Shown one piece after another: positions 1-5,241 of a stretch of DNA of 7,521 bases. Both the position numbers and the translations under genes were made by a program. The stretch is from contig JAQGHP010000551.1 of assembly GCA_028288775.1 (NCBI GenBank), positions 1 to 7,521 on the forward strand, given 5' to 3'. Source of the DNA: Phycisphaerales bacterium. GTDB lineage: Bacteria > Planctomycetota > Phycisphaerae > Tepidisphaerales > Tepidisphaeraceae. Numbering within the stretch: position 1 is the stretch's first letter; every line of letters begins with the position of its first letter. Below the pieces are notes generated by a model. The model did no database searches. It was not told where the DNA came from and saw only the letters and a list, made by a program, of their open reading frames with translations.

Positions 1-393
1 GCGAAATCGATCGTCGAAATCTTCCGCCGCCTTGCCGCCCGCGGCGTGGAAATCCGCCTCCTCCACGCCGGCACCCCCAGCTCCGCCGCCCTGCGCGAGC
101 TGAAGAAAGAGCTCCCGCAAAATCTCAACATCCGCCGCTGCCCGCGACGGCACGCCAAGGCGGTCGTGATCGACGCCCGCCGCATGTATCTGGGCAGTGC
201 CAACCTCACCGGCGCCGGACTAGGTGCCAAGGCGGATGGCCGCCGGAATTTCGAAATGGGAATCTGGACCGAATCCCCCGCGCTCATCGACGCGGTCTTG
301 GGCGAGTTCAATGCGCTCTGGGAAGGCCACCGCTGCGAATCCTGCAAACGAAAAGACGTGTGCCCCGTGCCGCTGGAAGAACCGTCGCTTTGA
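1..393 (+). CDS. Phospholipase D-like (HKD) domain protein, 3' part only
   Basis: The frame is open from base 1 and ends with TGA at 391-393, so the 5' part lies outside the window and 130 residues are visible. A complete HKD motif is present, H-x-K-x4-D at visible residues 51, 53 and 58, followed by G65-S66-x-N68 and a conserved-type Glu at 85. This is the C-terminal active-site half of a phospholipase D superfamily enzyme; these proteins need two HKD motifs, so the first is presumably upstream or supplied by a dimer. The superfamily includes phospholipases, nucleases and cardiolipin synthases, and the substrate cannot be read from this fragment. No membrane segment is visible. The tail carries C-x2-C-x5-C (residues 112, 115, 121), which may bind metal (inference). 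A GTG at 46 is an internal codon, not the start. The gene converges on the minus-strand gene at 466-1083. Confidence 0.88.
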   Translation, partial: AKSIVEIFRRLAARGVEIRLLHAGTPSSAALRELKKELPQNLNIRRCPRRHAKAVVIDARRMYLGSANLTGAGLGAKADGRRNFEMGIWTESPALIDAVLGEFNALWEGHRCESCKRKDVCPVPLEEPSL

Positions 394-397
394 GCAA

Positions 398-461
398 GGG
401 GATTCAAATTTCAGATCGGAGATCTCAGATCTGAAATTTAAAATCTGCGATCGGAATCCCC
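398..461. repeat. Nested palindromic element between convergent genes, possible bidirectional terminator
   Basis: The core is a perfect 12-bp inverted repeat: 406-417 (AAATTTCAGATC) pairs with 428-439 (GATCTGAAATTT) across a 10-nt loop. An outer 8-bp inverted repeat, 398-405 (GGGGATTC) with 454-461 (GAATCCCC), encloses it, and GATCGG occurs at both 414-419 and 449-454. The element starts 5 bp after the stop of the + gene and ends 5 bp before the stop of the - gene, a position that suits a shared terminator. There is no long T-run on either strand, so it could equally be a dispersed palindromic repeat. Confidence 0.6.
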
Positions 462-465
462 CCGC

Positions 466-1083
466 CTATGTCCCCGCCCCGGCGGACGGTTTCGCTTCCT
501 TCCGCCGATGCTTGATCTGCCCCACCTGCTCCGGCTCGCGCGGGGCGGTCGGGAACACCACGATCTTGGGCGTGACTTCCCCTTCCTCATCCCCCGGCTG
601 CCTCAGCAGCAGTGTCAACTCGGGCTCCCCGTCAAACTCGATTCCCGATTCGTGCGACTGGCTCGCCATGCCCAGTGCCGCGAGAATCTGGCTCACCGTC
701 GTGGCGGTGGTGTTCGTCGAGGCGATCTGCTGCTCCACGCCCTTCGCCACCGCGATCAGCAGCTTGGGCAGCGCGGAGAAGCTCACAAGCTTTTCGTCGC
801 GATCGCAATCAATCCAGGGGCGGGTGACGAAGCGGGTTTCGCCGTCGGTGTTGGTGAGCGCGATGCGGAACACGCCGCTCACTGCCACGTAGCGCAGCAG
901 CGTGACGGGCTTCCCCTTTTCGTTGTACTTGAGCGGCACCTCCGCCTCGACGCCCAGGTGACATTCGTGTCCGAGAAACCGCTCCACCAGCGCCACAACG
1001 CGATCCGCCTCACCCACCGCGGAATTGAGCTGAGGGGACAGGGCGCGAAGCTTGTTAACCGCCTGCCGTAAGTCACTCATCAT
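466..1083 (-). CDS. Hypothetical protein, 205 aa
   Basis: I do not recognise this protein. The frame continues upstream to 1224, but two adjacent ATG codons at 1083 and 1080 follow a purine-rich stretch (GGGAGAGAAG) about 7 nt upstream, so I start at 1083; the stop is TAG at 466-468. Residues 1-40 look helical and leucine-rich (LRQAVNKLRALSPQLN, then RVVALVERFLGHE). Residues 45-105 look strand-rich, with charged turns (KYNEKGKP, TNTDGETRF, DCDRDEKLV). Residues 106-140 look like a second helical section, and the last 20 residues are basic and low-complexity. There is no signal peptide, membrane segment or catalytic signature, so it is probably soluble and cytoplasmic. It stands alone, convergent with the PLD-like gene. 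Coding is supported by its length and by the other frames reading as Arg/Pro/Ser-rich shadows. Confidence 0.72.
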   Translation of the reverse strand: MMSDLRQAVNKLRALSPQLNSAVGEADRVVALVERFLGHECHLGVEAEVPLKYNEKGKPVTLLRYVAVSGVFRIALTNTDGETRFVTRPWIDCDRDEKLVSFSALPKLLIAVAKGVEQQIASTNTTATTVSQILAALGMASQSHESGIEFDGEPELTLLLRQPGDEEGEVTPKIVVFPTAPREPEQVGQIKHRRKEAKPSAGAGT

Positions 1084-1462
1084 ACGTCCACTTCTCTCCC
1101 GTCCCCGCGCCCCAAGGACCATGGCGCTCCGGCGGACTTCCGAGCCGCTCGCTCTGTTTTGGCCGACACCCCACCCCTTGTCAAACCCCAAAACCCCCCG
1201 ATACGCCCGATAAAATGCAAGCAACCCGATGCTGACCCGCCACAGCCCTTCAGTCCGGTGTCGCGTGGCTCAAGGCGCCTATAGGCCGGCTATCCGTCGC
1301 GCCAGTCTTTCATTATAACCCAAATCCGCTCGCCCGGCTGAGTCCGTCAAACCGAGTGCTGTCGTACCCGCCCCCGGACATTCCGTCGCCCCGAAAAGGG
1401 TCCCACAATTCTTCCGACGACGAATACATAAAACGGTACCTCGGTGACAAGTCCGACGAACG
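1084..1462. other. Non-coding upstream region of the minus-strand hypothetical gene
   Basis: No convincing ORF lies here. Read on the minus strand, toward the gene starting at 1083, there is an exact TATAAT at 1317-1312 with no good -35, and an exact TTGACA at 1184-1179 whose 17-bp-spaced -10 (CAAAAC, 1161-1156) is poor. Either could drive the hypothetical gene. Between them lie a perfect 10-bp palindrome (GCCTATAGGC, 1277-1286) and a short GCCAC/GTGGC inverted pair (1239-1243 with 1265-1269). The leader could therefore be structured, but it matches no riboswitch I know. Confidence 0.4.
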
Positions 1463-1507
1463 AAAACAATGACGGACGGCCAGCGCATTGCGCCGGCCGC
1501 CCGTCAT
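1463..1507 (-). terminator. Rho-independent terminator of the small lipoprotein gene
   Basis: Arms 1469-1481 (ATGACGGACGGCC) and 1495-1507 (GGCCGCCCGTCAT) pair with one mismatch in 13. After one more mismatch an inner GCGC/GCGC stem closes on an ATT loop at 1487-1489. On the minus strand the hairpin is followed by TTGTTTTC (1469-1462), a reasonable U-tract; the + strand has none. It begins 38 bp after the stop of the lipoprotein gene at 1546. Confidence 0.75.
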
Positions 1508-1545
1508 GCTCTTACAACTCAATCGCGTATCGCGGCTGCTCCGGA

Positions 1546-1740
1546 TTACGGAGTCTGCTGCGACTTGTGCTCGACGGACGTGTCACCCGTGACCGGGTTC
1601 CGCGTGGTCGTCGTCTCTTCGTGCTTGTTGCCGCCGAAGACGCCCGGCTTATCCGTTTCCGTATGCGAAGTCTCGCATCCGGTCGTGTAAAGCCCGGTGA
1701 ACAAAGAAGCCGCCAAAACCATCGCGCTAAATGCCTTCAT
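1546..1740 (-). CDS. Small predicted secreted lipoprotein, 64 aa
   Basis: The frame extends upstream to 1974, but the ATG at 1740 has GGAGG (1752-1748) at a 7-nt spacing and begins a clear signal peptide, so I start there; the ATG two codons upstream lies only 1 nt from GGAGG. Residues 1-21 are MK, then a hydrophobic stretch (AFSAMVLAASLFTGLY), then TTG before Cys22. TTGC is an imperfect lipobox because position -3 is Thr and not Leu, so lipidation is likely but not certain. The mature part of about 42 residues is hydrophilic and Thr/Glu/His-rich (HEETTTTRNPVTGDTSVEH), with no fold I recognise, and is probably disordered or a short hairpin. The predicted location is the cell envelope. A good terminator follows at 1463-1507, so it is a single-gene unit, divergent from the EAL gene at 2035. 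The function is unknown. Confidence 0.7.
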   Translation of the reverse strand: MKAFSAMVLAASLFTGLYTTGCETSHTETDKPGVFGGNKHEETTTTRNPVTGDTSVEHKSQQTP

Positions 1741-2034
1741 GACCATGCCTCCAAAGAGGGTTTTCTGTTTCCCGTCACAGGCTCCATCCCACTTACGCCA
1801 TAGGCGCCGCGGGACAGACCTACACCTGCAACAGCCTTTCCCGATTGCAGCTGGAAAGTCAGAGAACCCATAGAGCAAAGGCAATGCCAGCGAAGCCAGC
1901 CGTTCGAATAGACGGCGCGCTCCCGCATGCGCCCGCGCGTCGTCCGCCTGCACATATTTTCCGCGCGCCTTCATCGGTCATTCCAATGTGCCGATCAGCA
2001 AAGGGTAGCCCAAGTTTTCGGGCAGGATCCAACC
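1741..2034. other. Divergent intergenic region between the lipoprotein and EAL genes
   Basis: This stretch holds the upstream sequences of two divergent genes. I see no -35/-10 pair of good quality on either strand. The EAL frame is open back to an ATG at 1927, but the predicted 36-residue extension is Arg-rich and family-unlike. Only the ribosome-binding sites at each end (GGAGG at 1752-1748 on -, AGGA at 2024-2027 on +) are convincing. Confidence 0.4.
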
Positions 2035-3255
2035 ATGCGCAGCGACCTCCCTATCGCCCCCGGTTCGCTACCACCCGCCGACTGCCTGCTATTTTCCGCG
2101 CCGCATTCCTCCGTCTCCGGTCATCTCGCCAGCGTGCTGACGGCGGCGGGCGCGCAGCTTGAGATTTGCGACCTGGGCCTCAAGATGAATTGCCGCGACG
2201 TCGATTGGAGGGCGCTCGTGCAGGCCGCCGCGTGTTCCCTCTCGCCGCCCGAGCGCCGCGACATCCGCATCGCCCAGGTCCCCGCCGGCGAAGGCGCGAA
2301 CGCCATCCACGCCGCCATCTTCAATGCCCGCCGACTCGAAGAATTCCTGGACGAGATGAACGCCACATGGCTCGCCGACGTGCTCGCGCGGGACGCGATC
2401 GCCATCCACTTCCAGCCCCTGGTGCAGTTCCCGCCCGGCCGCGTTCACGGCTACGAATGCTTCGCCCGCGGCGTCGGCCAGGGCGGCGCTCTCATCGCCC
2501 CCGCCAAACTATTCGAAGCCGCGCGCCGCCTCGACGCACTTTCTTCGCTCGACCACAAGTGCCGCGTCGCGGCCATTCACCGCGCCGCGGAGCTTGGCAT
2601 GCACCACGTGCAGCTCTTCCTCAACTTTAGCGCCGCCGCGATCTACAGCCCCGCCTTCTGCCTCGCCCCCACGCTCGCCGCCGCACAGGCCGCGGGCCTG
2701 GCCACAGAGAACCTCACCTTCGAAGTCGCCGACTGCGAGCACGTCGCCGACCGCCATCATTTGACGGAGATCCTCCGCTTCCTCCGCGCCCAAGGCTGCA
2801 AGGTCGCGCTTGACGGCGTAACCAACGGCTCCGCGCCGCTGCTGGCCCTCGCCGACCTGCGCCCCGACTATCTGAAGCTGGAGGGAGAATTCGTCCGCCA
2901 GGCCGCCCGGCGATCGCCCGAAGCGCGACTGGTCCGCGACCTCGCCGAGGCCGCCCGCCAGCACGGCATCATCACCGTCGCCACCGGCATCGAGACCGAG
3001 CAGGAATTCAAGTTCGTACGCAGCGCCGGCATCCGCGTGACGCAGGGAAACTTCCACGGCCATCCCGCCCCCGAACCCCCATCGCCCGAGCAATCGGCCC
3101 GCACGCTCCAGCGCGTAAAGGAAACCTGCACCCCCAAGCCCACACCAACCACCACCCCCACGACATCCGCCCCGTGGGACATCTCCGGCCTCTACGCCAC
3201 CCTCGCCAGCTCCGTCCGCCAACCCTCCCAGCCTGATCCGCCCGCCAAAACATAG
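2035..3255 (+). CDS. Stand-alone EAL-domain protein with degenerate active site
   Basis: The predicted 406-residue protein starts at ATG 2035, after AGGA at 2024-2027. Residues 1-115 form an N-terminal region without GGDEF or PAS signatures. The EAL domain spans about 120-345: HFQP 125-128, E141 (in ECF, for EAL), N197 (NFS), E230 (FEVAD), D260, K281 and Q337-G338. EAL proteins hydrolyse cyclic di-GMP. Here the signature DDFGTG reads DGVTNG (260-265), so the second Asp is Gly; the AEGVE-type motif reads ATGIE (316-320), replacing its first Glu with Thr; and the FEVTE-type motif ends in Asp233. The change in loop 6 argues against normal catalysis, while several metal and substrate contacts remain. 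The tail from about 362 is Pro/Thr-rich and looks disordered. No membrane segment is visible, so it should be cytoplasmic. It may bind c-di-GMP without cleaving it, or act through protein contacts. Confidence 0.87.
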   Translation: MRSDLPIAPGSLPPADCLLFSAPHSSVSGHLASVLTAAGAQLEICDLGLKMNCRDVDWRALVQAAACSLSPPERRDIRIAQVPAGEGANAIHAAIFNARRLEEFLDEMNATWLADVLARDAIAIHFQPLVQFPPGRVHGYECFARGVGQGGALIAPAKLFEAARRLDALSSLDHKCRVAAIHRAAELGMHHVQLFLNFSAAAIYSPAFCLAPTLAAAQAAGLATENLTFEVADCEHVADRHHLTEILRFLRAQGCKVALDGVTNGSAPLLALADLRPDYLKLEGEFVRQAARRSPEARLVRDLAEAARQHGIITVATGIETEQEFKFVRSAGIRVTQGNFHGHPAPEPPSPEQSARTLQRVKETCTPKPTPTTTPTTSAPWDISGLYATLASSVRQPSQPDPPAKT

Positions 3256-3260
3256 CGAAA

Positions 3261-3290
3261 AAATGTCTCGAAATGTCTCGAAATGTCCCG
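3261..3290. repeat. Three tandem 10-bp repeats
   Basis: AAATGTCTCG occurs at 3261-3270 and 3271-3280, then AAATGTCCCG at 3281-3290 (one T to C change). The array starts 5 bp after the EAL stop codon. The 10-bp period matches one helical turn. It could be a binding array or simple slippage expansion; it is not a hairpin terminator. Confidence 0.85.
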
Positions 3291-3403
3291 GAATTCAAGC
3301 TTTTCGCCTACCCATCTTACATCAGAGTATTGCCATGCGTCGGTCCAACCTCCCGCCGCTATTCGACTTCGCCGCGACCCATCGATGTCCCACCCGTGTC
3401 CCA

Positions 3404-3430
3404 TTGACAATCGGTGTGACATGGTATGGT
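3404..3430 (+). promoter_or_regulatory. Possible upstream promoter (P1) of the arsR-SRPBCC operon
   Basis: An exact TTGACA (3404-3409) is followed after 15 bp by TATGGT (3425-3430), which is preceded by TGG and so gives an extended -10 form (TGn). The short spacer and the 4-of-6 -10 make this weaker than the site at 3508. A transcript from here would have a leader of about 130 nt containing the hairpin at 3439-3455. Confidence 0.35.
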
Positions 3431-3438
3431 TCCCGTAG

Positions 3439-3455
3439 GTTCGGCTCCGCCGAAC
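3439..3455. repeat. Perfect 7-bp hairpin
   Basis: GTTCGGC (3439-3445) pairs with GCCGAAC (3449-3455) across a TCC loop. There is no T-run on either side, so it is not a classical terminator. It lies between the two promoter-like sites upstream of the ArsR gene. Confidence 0.55.
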
Positions 3456-3507
3456 GTTCTCGCTACCTGCGTCCCGCGCCGTCCCCTCCCAAGCGCCAGG
3501 AAAATCC

Positions 3508-3536
3508 TTGACAGGCTCGCTACCGACCTATATTTT
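3508..3536 (+). promoter_or_regulatory. Main predicted promoter (P2) of the arsR-SRPBCC operon
   Basis: An exact TTGACA at 3508-3513, a 17-bp spacer and TATTTT at 3531-3536 form a good sigma70-type promoter; TATATT at 3529-3534 is a 15-bp-spaced alternative. Transcription should start near 3543, inside the palindrome at 3537-3562 and about 23 nt before the first ATG. Confidence 0.65.
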
Positions 3537-3562
3537 ACCAACAAGTTAATTAACTAGATGGT
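3537..3562. promoter_or_regulatory. Candidate ArsR operator (26-bp imperfect palindrome)
   Basis: The centre is a perfect 12-bp palindrome, AGTTAATTAACT (3544-3555). It extends symmetrically: left half ACCAACAAGTTAA (3537-3549) matches the reverse complement of the right half (3550-3562) at 11 of 13 positions. The site directly follows the -10 and covers the predicted start of transcription. A repressor bound here would block the promoter. ArsR-family dimers bind such palindromes, so autoregulation by the product of the next gene is the natural inference. Confidence 0.6.
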
Positions 3563-3565
3563 GAA

Positions 3566-3922
3566 ATGAAGATGCCCACTGACCAACTCACCCTGACGTT
3601 CGCAGCACTGGCCGATCCGACGCGGCGGGCGATTCTCAAAAAGCTTACGCATGGGCAGAAGTCGGTCACCGATCTGGCCGCGCCCTTTCGGATGTCGCTC
3701 CCGGCGATTTCCAAGCACCTCAAGGTGCTGGCCAACGCCGGGTTGATCGAGCGCAGCCGCGAGGCGCAGTGGCGGCCGTGCAAGCTTCGGGCGGCGCCGC
3801 TCAAGAACGCTTCTACGTGGATCGAGCAGTACCGCGAATTCTGGGAAGAACGTCTCGACCGACTGGACGATTACCTGAAGAAACTTCAATCCAAGGAGAA
3901 GGACCATGACGACCCCAAATAA
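3566..3922 (+). CDS. ArsR-family winged-helix repressor, SRPBCC-linked type
   Basis: This 118-residue DNA-binding regulator has typical ArsR length. The family hallmark ALADPTRRAIL is at 14-24, helix-turn-helix residues span about 33-56 with the recognition helix SLPAISKHLKVL at 44-55, and the wing follows at about 60-74. The C-terminal helix (STWIEQYREFWEERLDRL) suits dimerisation. The ELCVCDL-type metal site is absent, so it probably does not sense arsenic or cadmium. ATG 3566 is the first in-frame start; ATG 3572 is better spaced (7 nt) from GGTGA at 3560-3564 and may be the true one. The gene overlaps the next by 17 nt, so the two are surely cotranscribed. ArsR regulators of this subgroup often sit beside AHSA1/SRPBCC genes. 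The promoter at 3508 and the palindrome at 3537 suggest negative autoregulation. Ligand unknown. Confidence 0.93.
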   Translation: MKMPTDQLTLTFAALADPTRRAILKKLTHGQKSVTDLAAPFRMSLPAISKHLKVLANAGLIERSREAQWRPCKLRAAPLKNASTWIEQYREFWEERLDRLDDYLKKLQSKEKDHDDPK

Positions 3923-4907
3923 CCTGATGAACGCAAATGAATCGAATGCCGACCGCGAGATCGTGTTGTCGCGCGTATTCGACGCGCCGCGGGATTTGGT
4001 GTGGAAGGCCTGGACCGAGGTCGAACACCTGTCGCAGTGGTGGGGGCCGCAAGGATTCACGACCACCACCCACGAGCGGGAGCTCAAGCCCGGCGGCGTG
4101 TGGCGCTACGTCATGCACGGCCCCGATGGCCGCGACTACGAGAACATCAGCACGTTCCTCGAAGTCGTCGCCCCCGAGCGCCTCGCATACAAGCACGGCG
4201 GCGCTGCGGACTGTGAACCGGTCAATTTCCACGTGACCGTTACCTTTGAAAAGGTCGCCGAAAACAAAACCAAGCTCACCATGCATTCCATCTTCCCCTC
4301 CAAGAACGCGCGCGACTTGGTCATCCGCGAATACAACGCGCTCGAAGGCGGCAAGCAGACCCTCACGCGGCTGGGCGAACACCTGCAAAAGATGGGGACC
4401 GCCGCCGGGCCGAAAGATCAACCATTCGTGATCACGCGCGTCTACAGCGTCCCGCTCGAACGCATGTGGGACGCCTGGACGCAGCGCGATCACCTTAAGC
4501 AGTGGTTCGGCCCGCAGGGGGTCACCATCCCGCACTGCACCCTCGATCTCCGACCCGGCGGAGTATTCCACTACTGCATGCGCGGCCCCGACGGGAACGA
4601 CATGTGGGGCAAATGGACCTTCCGCCAGATCGCCCCACCCGAGCGGCTGGAATTCCTCGTTTCCTTCGCCGACGAGAAAGGCAACACGGTCCGTGCGCCC
4701 TTTGATGTTAACTGGCCGCTCGAGATGCTTTCCGTCGTGACCTTCGCCCACCACGCCGGCATCGGCCGCGGGACGGTCGTCCGCATCGAATGGACCGCCT
4801 TCAACGCGACCGATGCGGAACAAAAGACCTTCACCGACGGCCACGACTCGATGCGTCAGGGTTGGACCGGGACGCTCGACAGCCTCGCCGCGTTCCTGGG
4901 AAAGTAA
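3906..4907 (+). CDS. Tandem AHSA1/SRPBCC-domain protein
   Basis: The 333-residue protein starts at ATG 3906, seven nt after AAGGAG (3893-3898), inside the end of the ArsR gene. It holds two copies of the AHSA1-type SRPBCC fold, a helix-grip domain with a deep hydrophobic cavity. Copy 1 spans about 18-163 (VFDAPRDLVWKAWTEVEHL, WWGPQGF, LKPGGVWRYVMHGPDGRD); copy 2 spans about 174-333 (VYSVPLERMWDAWTQRDHL, WFGPQGV, LRPGGVFHYCMRGPDGND). The matching motifs are offset by exactly 155 residues, which shows internal duplication. A single domain is usually 140-170 residues. A linker (MGTAAGPKDQ, 163-172) separates the halves. There is no signal peptide or membrane segment, so it is cytoplasmic. Members of this family bind small hydrophobic ligands, and some are said to act as stress or chaperone cofactors; the ligand here is unknown. 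Operon partnership suggests the ArsR protein controls its level. Confidence 0.93.
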   Translation: MTTPNNLMNANESNADREIVLSRVFDAPRDLVWKAWTEVEHLSQWWGPQGFTTTTHERELKPGGVWRYVMHGPDGRDYENISTFLEVVAPERLAYKHGGAADCEPVNFHVTVTFEKVAENKTKLTMHSIFPSKNARDLVIREYNALEGGKQTLTRLGEHLQKMGTAAGPKDQPFVITRVYSVPLERMWDAWTQRDHLKQWFGPQGVTIPHCTLDLRPGGVFHYCMRGPDGNDMWGKWTFRQIAPPERLEFLVSFADEKGNTVRAPFDVNWPLEMLSVVTFAHHAGIGRGTVVRIEWTAFNATDAEQKTFTDGHDSMRQGWTGTLDSLAAFLGK

Positions 4908-4919
4908 AACCGCCGCAAA

Positions 4920-4978
4920 GGAAAAGAACGGGACGCAGTTCGTTTTTCAATAATTAGCTGCGCCCCCGTTTCCTTTCC
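4920..4978. repeat. Imperfect REP-like hairpin after the SRPBCC gene
   Basis: The left arm 4920-4938 (GGAAAAGAACGGGACGCAG) pairs imperfectly, with a 2-nt bulge, to the right arm 4958-4978, whose inner end is CTGCGCCCCCG. The loop contains TTCGTTTTT. The segment 4927-4946 matches 6439-6459 apart from one missing G, so this is a degenerate copy of the element at 6427-6496. It begins 13 bp after the stop codon and could also end transcription of the operon, although no T-run follows. Confidence 0.6.
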
Positions 4979-5010
4979 CGTCCCCGTTTCTCTATCTGCG
5001 TCCCCGTTTC
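4961..5010. repeat. Three direct repeats of CGYCCCCGTTTC
   Basis: The 12-mer occurs at 4961-4972 (CGCCCCCGTTTC), 4979-4990 and 4999-5010 (both CGTCCCCGTTTC), at spacings of 18 and 20 bp. Each is the reverse complement of the GGGGACG core of the hairpin element, so these are partial copies facing the opposite way. Confidence 0.7.
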
Positions 5011-5241
5011 GCTTTCACGACGTGATGGCCGGCTTCATCCGTCTTCCGAGGCGCGAAGGCGGCACCGAGGCCTAACAGGGGGGCGTTCTCCCCTTCGCAC
5101 TGGTCGCCCTCCGCCCCGGCGGGCCGGGCCCGCATAGAATCCTCATCGGGATTTGCATTCGCCGGGCATTGCACCACGGCGGCGCGAATCTTGTATTCCT
5201 GATCGCTTTGACTCGAGGCCACCTTTGGTGGAGACAATGTG
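5011..5241. other. Upstream region of the flavin monooxygenase gene, no clear gene
   Basis: The stretch is GC-rich and holds a 6-bp stem-loop, GCGGGC (5119-5124) with GCCCGC (5128-5133). A weak promoter-like pair, TTGCAC and TGTATT 17 bp apart, lies about 50 bp upstream of the start. An open minus-strand frame (4992-5237) has a TTG start, no Shine-Dalgarno and no recognisable sequence; I do not call it a gene. Confidence 0.35.

Noticed and set aside
508..1071. 187-residue open frame on + opposite the hypothetical gene
   Set aside because: It is His/Arg/Leu-rich, lacks a ribosome-binding site and lies fully antisense to the better-supported minus-strand frame.
1084..1317. Leader as a c-di-GMP or cobalamin riboswitch
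   Set aside because: I compared by eye with the conserved cores and found no match.
1741..1974. Upstream extension of the lipoprotein frame to 142 residues
   Set aside because: It would bury the signal peptide in mid-protein; GGAGG at 7 nt supports the start at 1740.
1927..2034. Upstream extension of the EAL protein to an ATG at 1927
   Set aside because: The added 36 residues are Arg-rich with no family match, and ATG 2035 has a spaced AGGA.
3263..3511. 82-residue open frame on + between the EAL and ArsR genes
   Set aside because: It begins inside the decamer array and crosses the promoter-like site and hairpin; composition is not coding-like.
3813..4844. 343-residue open frame on - opposite the SRPBCC gene
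   Set aside because: The + strand protein has unmistakable duplicated SRPBCC motifs; the antisense frame is a by-product of GC-rich codons.
4992..5237. 81-residue open frame on - in the gap before the monooxygenase gene
   Set aside because: It has a TTG start with no Shine-Dalgarno, is open upstream into antisense of the neighbour, ends inside a repeat and has only moderate third-position GC. A decayed gene is possible but unsupported.
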